Source of the DNA: a bacterium
Lineage (GTDB): Bacteria > Oederibacteriota > CAKKQC01
NCBI GenBank assembly: GCA_919901855.1
Contig: CAKKQC010000015.1
Span: 1-56,504, forward strand
Direction of reading: 5' to 3'
Length of the DNA: 56,504 nucleotides
This document shows, in pieces, positions 50,156 to 56,504 of this stretch (its first letter is position 1; each line of letters opens with the position of its first letter). Below the pieces are notes generated by a model that saw only the letters and a list, made by a program, of their open reading frames with translations, had not been told where the DNA came from and made no database searches. A program made the translations under genes and the position numbers.

Positions 50156-50209
50156 CATAATGGGTCCATGTCCAGCCGCCCGGCCGCACGGCCCGCGGGT
50201 CCCCGATGA
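50156..50209 (+). promoter_or_regulatory. Candidate promoter and 13-codon leader ORF before the histidine kinase
   Basis: CATAAT (50156-50161), spacer GGGTCC, then ATG at 50168 opening MSSRPAARPAGPR, whose TGA (50207-50209) overlaps the kinase ATG at 50206 in ATGA. Read literally, a leaderless mini-ORF would couple translation into the kinase. Confidence 0.35.
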
Positions 50210-51486
50210 CGCCCGCCCAGATCCGCGTCGCCTACGGGGTCCGGTATCTCAACGCCGCCATCCTGCTGCTCTTCTTCTCGCGCATCGAGTTACCCGCCAG
50301 CCGCGCGGGCCTCATCGCCTGCTCCCTGGGGGCCCTCGCGGCCAACGCCCTCGTGCACCTCTGGGCAGAGATGACGGGCCGGCGGCGGCAGGGACTCTAC
50401 CTCCTGCTCGGGGTGGACCTGCTGACGGTCGGGCCCGCCGTCTACCTGACCGGCATGGTCGCGAGTCCATTCCTCCTGGTCCTGGCGCTCTCGATCAACG
50501 AGGCCTACTACATCGATTTCGATCCCAGGCAGGCGGCCCGGTTCGGCGTCATCTCCGTCGCGTGGATCGCCGCGCTCTTCGCCTGCTGGTGGCTGCGCCA
50601 CGGTACGGTTCCCGCATGGGGCCCCGCCGATCATCCGGGGTTCGTGCTCTTCGTCTTCGCAGTCCAGGTCGCCTCGCTGGGGGCGGTCGCTTACCAGGCC
50701 CGGTTCCTGCCGTCCCCGCTGATCGCGGAGATCGCCCGGCAGGAGACCGAACTCGCCCGGTACGCGCACCGGGCGGAGCTGGGCACCTCGCTCGCCATGA
50801 TGGCCCACGAGATCCGCAGCCCCCTCACGACCGTGGGCTTCAGCCTGCACGCCGCCCTGGACCAGCTCAAGGTCCCCGAAGGCCCCGGTGCCACGCGGGC
50901 CCTGCGCCACCTCCAGGTCTCCGAGCAGGAGCTGGCCCGGCTCAACCGCATGCTCGATGGACTCCTCGCTTACGCCCGCGAGAAACGTGGCCGCATGCGG
51001 CCGGAGCCGCACCAGCCGCTGGCGCTCTTCAACCGCGCCGTCGAGTTCATCCGGCTCAAGTGGGGACGGCACGAGCCTCCGTTCGGAGCCGAGGCGGAGA
51101 CGGAGACCGCGCGGGCCGCCCTGTGCGATCCCGACGCCATGCACCAGGTCCTCGTGAACCTCCTCGACAACGCGCACCAGCACCGGGACCCGGGGCGGCC
51201 GCTTCAGATCGACCTGCGCGCCCGGGATCGCGGCGACCGGATCGCCCTCATCGTGCGCGACAACGGCATCGGCATCCCGGCCGAGCGCCTGCCCGGGCTC
51301 TTCGAGCCGTTCGCCACGGAGCGGCGGGGCGGCACGGGGCTCGGGCTCTCCATCGCCAAGGAGCTCGTCGAGGAGCAGGGCGGCACCCTCGAGGTCGAGA
51401 GCCTCGTGGGGACGGGGACGACGTGCACCGTCACGCTGCCGTCGGCCGCCCCGTCACCCGAGCCGGACGCGTCGCGACCCGGTTAG
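50206..51486 (+). CDS. Membrane sensor histidine kinase
   Basis: The 426-residue protein has five or six membrane helices in the first 165 residues with no large extracellular sensor. A HisKA dimerisation helix follows with AHEIRSPLTTVGF (phospho-acceptor His201). The HATPase domain has NLLDNAHQHRD (N-box, about 317), DNGIGIP (G1) and GGTGLGLSIAKELVEEQGG (G2). Membrane-only input domains often detect lipid or envelope state. No response regulator gene is adjacent, so it is an orphan within the window. Its stop codon overlaps the convergent spoVG stop by 4 bp. The ATG at 50206 overlaps the TGA of a 13-codon mini-ORF. Confidence 0.9.
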   Translation: MTPAQIRVAYGVRYLNAAILLLFFSRIELPASRAGLIACSLGALAANALVHLWAEMTGRRRQGLYLLLGVDLLTVGPAVYLTGMVASPFLLVLALSINEAYYIDFDPRQAARFGVISVAWIAALFACWWLRHGTVPAWGPADHPGFVLFVFAVQVASLGAVAYQARFLPSPLIAEIARQETELARYAHRAELGTSLAMMAHEIRSPLTTVGFSLHAALDQLKVPEGPGATRALRHLQVSEQELARLNRMLDGLLAYAREKRGRMRPEPHQPLALFNRAVEFIRLKWGRHEPPFGAEAETETARAALCDPDAMHQVLVNLLDNAHQHRDPGRPLQIDLRARDRGDRIALIVRDNGIGIPAERLPGLFEPFATERRGGTGLGLSIAKELVEEQGGTLEVESLVGTGTTCTVTLPSAAPSPEPDASRPG

Positions 51487-51755
51487 CCGGACGCCGTCCC
51501 CTCCAGCGCCTGCTGGTACACCGCCAGCACGCGGGTTTGGAGGGCCTCCCGCATCTCCTTCGTGACGGCGTGGGCCACGTCCCGGTACGTGCCGTCCGGC
51601 AGTTTCCGGCGCGGCATCGAGACGAAGAGCCCCCGGGCCCCGTCGACGACCTTGAGATCCTCGACCGCAAAGGCGCCGTCCAGGATGACGCTCACGAACG
51701 CCTTGAGGTGGTCTTCCCCCTGCCTGAGGTGGACTCGCACATCGGTGATTTCCAT
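51483..51755 (-). CDS. spoVG: SpoVG family RNA/DNA-binding regulator
   Basis: The 90-residue protein matches SpoVG over nearly its whole length: MEITDVRVHLRQGEDHLKAF, then VSVILDGAFAVEDLKVVDG, then LFVSMPRRKLPDGTYRDVAH. SpoVG proteins bind nucleic acid and affect septation or gene regulation in Firmicutes, Borrelia and others; in a diderm like this one the targets are unknown. A strong ribosome binding site (GGGAGG) precedes the ATG at 51755. The gene converges with the histidine kinase gene with a 4-bp overlap. Confidence 0.92.
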   Translation of the reverse strand: MEITDVRVHLRQGEDHLKAFVSVILDGAFAVEDLKVVDGARGLFVSMPRRKLPDGTYRDVAHAVTKEMREALQTRVLAVYQQALEGTASG

Positions 51756-51852
51756 GGGGACCTCCCTTCCTTCCTAAGACTGTTGTCCCACCGCCCCAGG
51801 CTCCCGGGAAGCTCCCGTTTGACGGTTTTGCCACCTGCCGGGCAAACGGGTC

Positions 51853-51881
51853 TTGCCTGCCCGGGCCAGGGGGCATAAAAT
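51853..51881 (+). promoter_or_regulatory. Promoter of the DUF1573 lipoprotein gene
   Basis: TTGCCT (51853-51858), 17 nt, TAAAAT (51876-51881), then ten bases to the ATG at 51892. A dyad CCCGTTTG / CAAACGGG lies just upstream (51814-51850). Confidence 0.45.
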
Positions 51882-51891
51882 AACCCAAGCC

Positions 51892-52506
51892 ATGAACACC
51901 AAGCGTCTTTCCCTTGTTCTAGGGTCTGCAATCCTCGCCTCCTCGTGCCTCTTCGGTGGCGGAGGCTTCAAACCCTCATCCCCCGACCCCGTGGTCTGGG
52001 TCGACTCCGACAAGCACGACTGGGGCACGTTGTCGGGCGCGGAAACGGTGGAACACGTCTTCTCGGTCCGGAACATGGGCGGCGCGCCGCTGAACATCAC
52101 GCGCGTCCAGACTTCGTGCGGATGCACGGCGGCCGTCCTGGACCATCAATACCTGAAGCCGGGCGAGGAAACGCGGCTCAAGGTCACGTTCGATCCGCGC
52201 GGCCGGCACGGCGCCCAGACGCGCACGGTCTGGATCCACTCGAACGACCCGAAGAACCCGCAGAAGCAGCTCGTGATCTCGGCCAGCATCACGGAAATGC
52301 CTCTCCCGGTGCCGGTCGTGACCACGACGGTGACGGGAGCGGCGACGGCCCCGACGCCGTCGGTGACTGCGTCGCCCACGCCGGTCCCGACGGTGCCCGC
52401 GGTGTCGGCGCCTGCGGCAGCTCCCGTGCCGCCGGCCGCCCAGGCCGGGTCGGCACCTGCCGCCGCCACCGGGACGGCGCCCGCACCGAAACCCGCAGGC
52501 CAGTAG
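51892..52506 (+). CDS. DUF1573 family lipoprotein
   Basis: The 204-residue protein has a lipoprotein-like signal (LVLGSAILASSC, loose lipobox, Cys19). A DUF1573 Ig-like domain follows, with the signature TSCGCT (Cys76, Cys78) and later PGEETRLKVTFDPRGR, HSNDPKNP. The C-terminal 60 residues are Pro/Ala/Thr-rich (PTPSVTASPTPVPTVP and so on) and look like a flexible or glycosylated spacer. The domain is common in Bacteroidota and candidate phyla; its role is unknown, probably envelope-associated. The start ATG at 51892 follows TAAAAT by ten bases, which gives only a short leader. Confidence 0.83.
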   Translation: MNTKRLSLVLGSAILASSCLFGGGGFKPSSPDPVVWVDSDKHDWGTLSGAETVEHVFSVRNMGGAPLNITRVQTSCGCTAAVLDHQYLKPGEETRLKVTFDPRGRHGAQTRTVWIHSNDPKNPQKQLVISASITEMPLPVPVVTTTVTGAATAPTPSVTASPTPVPTVPAVSAPAAAPVPPAAQAGSAPAAATGTAPAPKPAGQ

Positions 52507-52531
52507 CCGCCCCCGACTCCGGCAGGTTCCG

Positions 52532-53380
52532 GTGAAGATCTCGGTCTTCTCCCTCCTCCTGCCGGAGTTCTCTTTCGAGGAGCAGGTCGCCCTGCTCCGG
52601 GACCTCGGCTACGACGGCATCGAACTCCGCGTCTGCGACATCGCCCCCGAGCATCAGGGCAAGCCGTTCTCGAACTGGGGCAACCACAAGGACCCGATCG
52701 GCCCGTCGAACCTCGCCCGGAGCGTGCCCCGGCTGAAGGCGGCCGCCGCCGCCTCGGGCGTCGAGATATGCGCCCTTGGCACTTATGTGAATCTCCTCGA
52801 CCCCGCGGCCTTCGACGCGATCGCGGCCTCGGCCGTCGAGCTCGGCGCGCGGATGGTCCGCGTGAACTCGCCCTGGTACGACGGCCGCGAGCCCTACGAC
52901 CGGCTGCTCGAGCTTGCCGTCGCGGGGCTCGAATCCGTCGAGACCTCGGCCAGGCGGCACGGCGTCAAGGCCGTCCTCGAGATCCACCACGGCTCGATCG
53001 TCTCCTCGGCGTCCGCCGCACGACGGCTCTTCGAGGGCTTCGACTCCGCGGCCGTGGGCGCGATCCTCGATCCCGGCAACATGGTCCACGAGGGGCACGA
53101 GACCTGGGCCAAGGGGATCGATCTCCTCGGCCCCTACCTCGCCCACGTGCATGTCAAGAACGCCACGTGGGTGCTGAAGGAGAAACCTGCCGGCGGCCCA
53201 TTCGCCTGGGAGGTCCGCAACGCCCGCCTGCGCGAGGGCCACGCGAACTGGCGTACGATCGTTCAGGCCCTCGCCGCCGCCCACTACGGGGGCTGGTACT
53301 CGATCGAGGACTTCTCGGACATGCCGATCAAGGACAAGCTCGGCGACGATCTGGCCTATCTCAAGGCCCTCGCGGCCTGA
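52532..53380 (+). CDS. Sugar phosphate isomerase/epimerase-like TIM-barrel protein
   Basis: The 282-residue protein has the xylose-isomerase-like/AP-endonuclease-2 barrel: LRDLGYDGIELRVCDIAPEH at the first strands, VLEIHHGSIV in the middle, IGAILDPGNMVHEGHE-type metal ligands and HVHVKNATWV after it. The Glu/His/Asp metal ligands of the family are present. Members isomerise or epimerise sugars or sugar phosphates, or act on inositol-type compounds. The exact substrate is unknown. Start GTG at 52532, 26 bp after the DUF1573 stop. The TolC-like gene begins 37 bp further on. Confidence 0.83.
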   Translation: MKISVFSLLLPEFSFEEQVALLRDLGYDGIELRVCDIAPEHQGKPFSNWGNHKDPIGPSNLARSVPRLKAAAAASGVEICALGTYVNLLDPAAFDAIAASAVELGARMVRVNSPWYDGREPYDRLLELAVAGLESVETSARRHGVKAVLEIHHGSIVSSASAARRLFEGFDSAAVGAILDPGNMVHEGHETWAKGIDLLGPYLAHVHVKNATWVLKEKPAGGPFAWEVRNARLREGHANWRTIVQALAAAHYGGWYSIEDFSDMPIKDKLGDDLAYLKALAA

Positions 53381-53416
53381 CGAAACCGGCCCCGGCGCGA
53401 TAGGATTCACCTACCC

Positions 53417-54673
53417 ATGATCCGGTTCACCGCCCTGTGCCTTGTCCTCGCGACCGCCGCGTCCGCCGAGGACGCGCTCCCCGTCCTGACGTGGGAGGCC
53501 TGCGTGGCGGAAGCCCGCGCCGGCAACTCCGCCCTGCGCGAGGCCGGGCTCGGCCTCGACGCGGCCCGCGCCCGCCGGAATGCCGCCTACGGCGGCTTCC
53601 TGCCCAGGGTCAACGCCTCGCTTGGCGCGTCGGATTCCGACCGCAACAACCGGCTCTGGTACAGGGATCTCAACTCCTCCTGGTCGGCGCGGCTCTCAGC
53701 CTCGCAATCGCTCTTCTCGGGCTTCTCGACCCTGGCGGACGTCCTGCGGTCCTCGGCTTCGACCCGGCGGGAGGAGGCCGCCTTCCGGCAGACGGCCGCC
53801 GACCTGCGCGCCCGCCTGCGGCGCGCCTTCGTCGACGTCGTGTACGGCCAGGAGAACGTGACGGTCCAGGAAGGGATCGCCCAGCGCCGCCGGGCGAACG
53901 CGGACCTCGTCCGGCTCAAGTACGAGGCCGGCCGGGAGAACAAGGGCTCCGCCCTCCGCGCGGAAGCGGACGCCCTGCAGGCCGCCTACGAAGTCGCCCG
54001 CGCGCGCCGCGCCCTGATCCTGTCCCGGCAGAAGCTCGCCCGCGAGCTCGGACGCGACGCCTTCACGGAGTTCCGCGTCCAGCCCGACTGGACCATGGCC
54101 CCACCTCCGCCGTCGCCCGATCTGGCCGCGGTGGCCGAGGCGACCCCGGCGGCGGCCAGCGCGGCGGCCTCCGTGGACGAGGCCCACGCCTCGCTGATGG
54201 CCGCCCGCGCCCCCTTCTACCCGGCCCTCGACGCGAGCGCGTCCCTCGGCCGCGATGGCGCGGACTGGTTCCCGGACGAGGGCCGGTCCTGGAGCGCGGG
54301 CCTGTCGGTGTCCTGGAGCCTTTTCAACGGTGGGCGCGACTGGTTCGCATGGCGCGCGAGCCGGGCGGTCGCGGCCGAGTCCGAGAGTTCGCTCGCCTCG
54401 GTCCGCCGCGACCAGCGGGTCTCACTCCAGGAGGCGCTCTTCTACTACGTCGACACCCACGAGGCGCTCGCGGTCCGGGACCGCTACCTGGAGGCCGCGC
54501 GCACGCGCGCCGAGATCGGACGCGCCCAGTACGCGAACGGCCTGCTCGGTTTCGTGCAATGGGACCTGATCGAGGGCGACCTCGTCGACGCCGAACGCAG
54601 CTCGATTGCGGCACGGCGCGACGGACTGTACGCCGAGGCCGGCTGGCGCCGCGCCCTCGGGGAGGGGCTGTGA
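53417..54673 (+). CDS. TolC family outer-membrane efflux protein
   Basis: The 418-residue protein has a short signal (LCLVLATAASAEDALP) and two TolC-like repeats of long helices. Strand pairs such as SASQSLFSGFSTLADVLRSS and SVSWSLFNGGRDWFAWRASR mark the barrel-entry motifs of the two halves. It forms the outer-membrane tunnel of a tripartite exporter. It is slightly shorter than E. coli TolC. The adaptor gene follows 15 bp later, and an ABC ATPase gene after that, so the three are an operon. TAGGAT lies ten bases before the ATG. Confidence 0.88.
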   Translation: MIRFTALCLVLATAASAEDALPVLTWEACVAEARAGNSALREAGLGLDAARARRNAAYGGFLPRVNASLGASDSDRNNRLWYRDLNSSWSARLSASQSLFSGFSTLADVLRSSASTRREEAAFRQTAADLRARLRRAFVDVVYGQENVTVQEGIAQRRRANADLVRLKYEAGRENKGSALRAEADALQAAYEVARARRALILSRQKLARELGRDAFTEFRVQPDWTMAPPPPSPDLAAVAEATPAAASAAASVDEAHASLMAARAPFYPALDASASLGRDGADWFPDEGRSWSAGLSVSWSLFNGGRDWFAWRASRAVAAESESSLASVRRDQRVSLQEALFYYVDTHEALAVRDRYLEAARTRAEIGRAQYANGLLGFVQWDLIEGDLVDAERSSIAARRDGLYAEAGWRRALGEGL

Positions 54674-54688
54674 CATGATGGGAAGAGC

Positions 54689-55684
54689 ATGGCGCTAGGA
54701 CGACTCACCTTCACCCGGCCGCGACGGGGCCACCGCTGGCCCTGGATCGCGGGCAGCCTCGTCGTCCTCGCGGCCCTCGGCCTCGGCACCTGCCGGGTCG
54801 TGAAGGCGCGCAAGGCGGCGCCCACCTTCCGCGAGTACTTGGTCGCCAAGGGCGACCTGCGCAGCGCGATCAACGCGGCCGCGGACGTCTCGCCGCAGAA
54901 CCGGATCGAACTGCGTCCCCCGGTGGCCGGCCGCATTGACCAGGTGCTCGTCCGGGAGGGTGACGACATCCGGAAGGGACAGGTGCTCGCCTGGATCTCC
55001 TCCACCGACCGCGCGTCCCTGCTGGACGCCGCCCGGGCCAAGAGCCCGGACGAGGCCGCGCGCTGGGAGGACGCCTACAAGCCGACCCCCCTCGTCGCCC
55101 CGCTCTCGGGCTTCATCATCGCCCGCCGCGCCGAACCCGGCCAGAACATCGGCAGCGGCGAGGCCCCGCTCGTCATGGCGGACCGGCTCATCGTCCGGGC
55201 GCAGGTGGACGAAACCGACCTGGGCAAGGTCCGCATCGGGCAGAAGGCCGAAGTCCTGCTCGACGCCTACCCCGACATCCGGCTCCCGGGCCGCGTCGAC
55301 CACATCGCGTATGAGGCCAAGAGCTCGAACAACGTGACCGTCTACGACCTCGAGGTCGAGCTCCTGAAATCCTCGTCGGTCCTGCGGTCGGGCATGACGG
55401 CGACGGTCTCGGTGACCCTCGCCGAGCGCCGCGGCGTCATCGTCATCCCCGCCGAAGCGCTCACCGAGGAGAAGGGCGTCCTCTCCGTGCTCGTGAAGCG
55501 GGGCAAGCGCCCACCCGCTCTGCGGCCGGTCACGATCGGCATGTCCGACAACGGCATGGTCGAGATTCCCTCCGGGCTCGATGCCGGGACCACGATCATG
55601 ATCGCGTCGAACGCGATTCCCCCCTCGCTCGCGAAGCCCGGCAAGAACCCCCTCATGCCGCAATTCGGGGGCAGGCGGCGCTAG
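54689..55684 (+). CDS. MacA-type periplasmic adaptor with very short hairpin region
   Basis: The 331-residue protein has an N-terminal membrane anchor (WIAGSLVVLAALGLG). Lipoyl-like halves follow (LRPPVAGRIDQVLVREGDDI, then KGQVLAWIS, then LVAPLSGFIIARRAEPGQNI), and then beta-barrel and membrane-proximal domains. The usual long alpha-helical hairpin between the lipoyl halves is reduced to about 28 residues (106-134). It probably links the inner-membrane pump encoded downstream to TolC; how it docks without a long hairpin is unclear. It belongs to the tolC/macA/macB-like operon. Confidence 0.85.
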   Translation: MALGRLTFTRPRRGHRWPWIAGSLVVLAALGLGTCRVVKARKAAPTFREYLVAKGDLRSAINAAADVSPQNRIELRPPVAGRIDQVLVREGDDIRKGQVLAWISSTDRASLLDAARAKSPDEAARWEDAYKPTPLVAPLSGFIIARRAEPGQNIGSGEAPLVMADRLIVRAQVDETDLGKVRIGQKAEVLLDAYPDIRLPGRVDHIAYEAKSSNNVTVYDLEVELLKSSSVLRSGMTATVSVTLAERRGVIVIPAEALTEEKGVLSVLVKRGKRPPALRPVTIGMSDNGMVEIPSGLDAGTTIMIASNAIPPSLAKPGKNPLMPQFGGRRR

Positions 55685-55690
55685 CCCGTC

Positions 55691-56504
55691 GTGACCAGAC
55701 CGGCCGCCGGGGTCCGTCCCCCCCTCGTCGCGCTCAAGGGCGTCCGCAAGACCTATTGGCTGGGACACTCTCCGGTCCGGGCCCTCCGCAACGTCACCCT
55801 CTCGATCCGGGAGGGTGACTTCGTCTCCATCATGGGCCCCTCGGGCTCCGGCAAGTCCACGCTCATGCACGTCCTGGGCCTCCTCGACGTCCCGGACGAG
55901 GGCTCCTACCGGCTCGCTGGCCGCGAAACCGCCGAACTCTCCGAGGATGAGCTCGCCGGCCTGCGCGGCGCCACGATCGGTTTCGTCTTCCAGCAGTTCA
56001 ACCTCCTCCCCCGCATGTCCGCCGCCGAGAACATCACGCTCCCGACGCTGTACGCCGCGGCGCCCACCCGCCAGGGCGCGGCCGAGCGGGCCGTGCTCGC
56101 GCGCATGCTCACGCTCACGGACCGGCTTGCGCACACGCCCGCCGAGCTGTCGGGCGGCCAGCAGCAGCGGGTCGCGATCGCGCGCAGCCTCGTGAACCAC
56201 CCCAGGCTCATCCTCGCGGACGAGCCCACGGGCAACCTGGATTCGGTCACCCAGCGCGAGATCATGACCCTCCTCGCCCGGCTCAACCGCGCCGGGCTCA
56301 CGATCATCCTCGTGACCCACGAGCCCGACGTCGCCCTCTGGACCCGCCGCGTCATCTGGATGAAGGACGGCCGGATCGTGGCCGACCGGCACCAGCGGGG
56401 CATCACGGCCCCGGCCCGCCGGGGCCTCGTCCTGGTCACGGCCGCGGCGGGCGGGCCGAAGACCCCGGCGGCCGCGGGCGCCCCCCCGGCCCCGCCCGGC
56501 CCTG
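55691..56504 (+). CDS. MacB/LolD-type ABC transporter ATPase (truncated by window end)
   Basis: The visible 271 residues carry Walker A GPSGSGKST, the Q-loop VFQQFNLLPRMSA, signature LSGGQQQRVAIARSL, Walker B LILADEPTG and the switch His in VTHEPD. This is the MacB/LolD/FtsE subgroup that serves tripartite efflux or lipoprotein release. The gene starts with GTG 6 bp after the adaptor. An Ala/Pro/Gly-rich stretch follows the ATPase core near the window edge. The membrane part, fused or separate, lies outside the window. The reading frame is open to the last base. Confidence 0.88.
   Translation, partial: MTRPAAGVRPPLVALKGVRKTYWLGHSPVRALRNVTLSIREGDFVSIMGPSGSGKSTLMHVLGLLDVPDEGSYRLAGRETAELSEDELAGLRGATIGFVFQQFNLLPRMSAAENITLPTLYAAAPTRQGAAERAVLARMLTLTDRLAHTPAELSGGQQQRVAIARSLVNHPRLILADEPTGNLDSVTQREIMTLLARLNRAGLTIILVTHEPDVALWTRRVIWMKDGRIVADRHQRGITAPARRGLVLVTAAAGGPKTPAAAGAPPAPPGP

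Overview
The window is very GC-rich, densely coded bacterial DNA with no rRNA, tRNA, CRISPR array, insertion sequence or phage gene visible. LptD, a TolC/adaptor/ABC exporter set, two putative outer-membrane lipoproteins and three PorV/PorQ-like barrels indicate a diderm (Gram-negative-type) cell. Two O-antigen-ligase-like proteins with C-terminal TPR tails, PorV-like proteins paired with FlgD/type-IX-like C-terminal domains, SpoVG and fused SpeE-like proteins suggest a high-GC Elusimicrobiota or related candidate-phylum genome. That placement is inference from gene content, not from a marker gene.

Layout. Positions 1-5400 hold a LOG-type phosphoribohydrolase, an orphan MalK/UgpC-type ATPase, LptD, an RdgB-type NTP pyrophosphatase and a NUDIX hydrolase. 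Positions 5400-11240 (minus) encode an O-antigen-ligase/TPR protein and a very large secreted DUF11 protein. Positions 11350-12160 carry a DUF2064 protein ending at a strong terminator. Positions 12178-26658 are one long minus-strand run. In order of transcription it encodes a secreted beta-propeller/CTD protein, a PorV-like barrel, QueG, a DUF2723 GT-C protein, a secreted glycosidase-like protein, a membrane-fused SpeE-like protein, a secreted AllA-like protein, a GH4 glycosidase, an RbsC-like permease, a sugar-binding protein and a PstS-like lipoprotein. Positions 26734-31212 (plus) hold a ZIP transporter, a second ligase/TPR protein, RadC and a histone-deacetylase-family enzyme. Positions 31219-41275 (minus) hold a GH106-like protein, a VapBC-like toxin-antitoxin pair, a second CTD-protein/PorV/cyclase operon, and a large helicase fused to a DEDD nuclease (MrfA and MrfB in one chain). 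Positions 41345-47568 (plus) hold ComEC, a third PorV-like protein and a GT-C/TPR protein. Positions 47654-56504 hold thioredoxin reductase with a TusA-like protein, a small membrane protein, a G5/3D-domain protein, a histidine kinase, SpoVG, a DUF1573 lipoprotein, a sugar isomerase-like TIM barrel, and a TolC/adaptor/MacB-type exporter cut by the window end.

How the genes fit together. Envelope building and export dominate: LPS insertion, ligase and GT-C enzymes, PorV-like barrels with putative cargo, and tripartite efflux. A carbohydrate-use strand (GH4, GH106-like, secreted glycosidase-like, RbsC/RbsB-like, epimerase-like) and DNA maintenance or uptake (RadC, MrfAB fusion, ComEC) accompany it.

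The observations I rate highest are the two cargo-plus-PorV operons, the MrfA-MrfB fusion with a REP-like hairpin read in frame at the domain junction, and recurrent -10 hexamers placed 6 to 8 nt before start codons, which suggest leaderless mRNAs. Two of those start 12-13 codon mini-ORFs abutting real genes.
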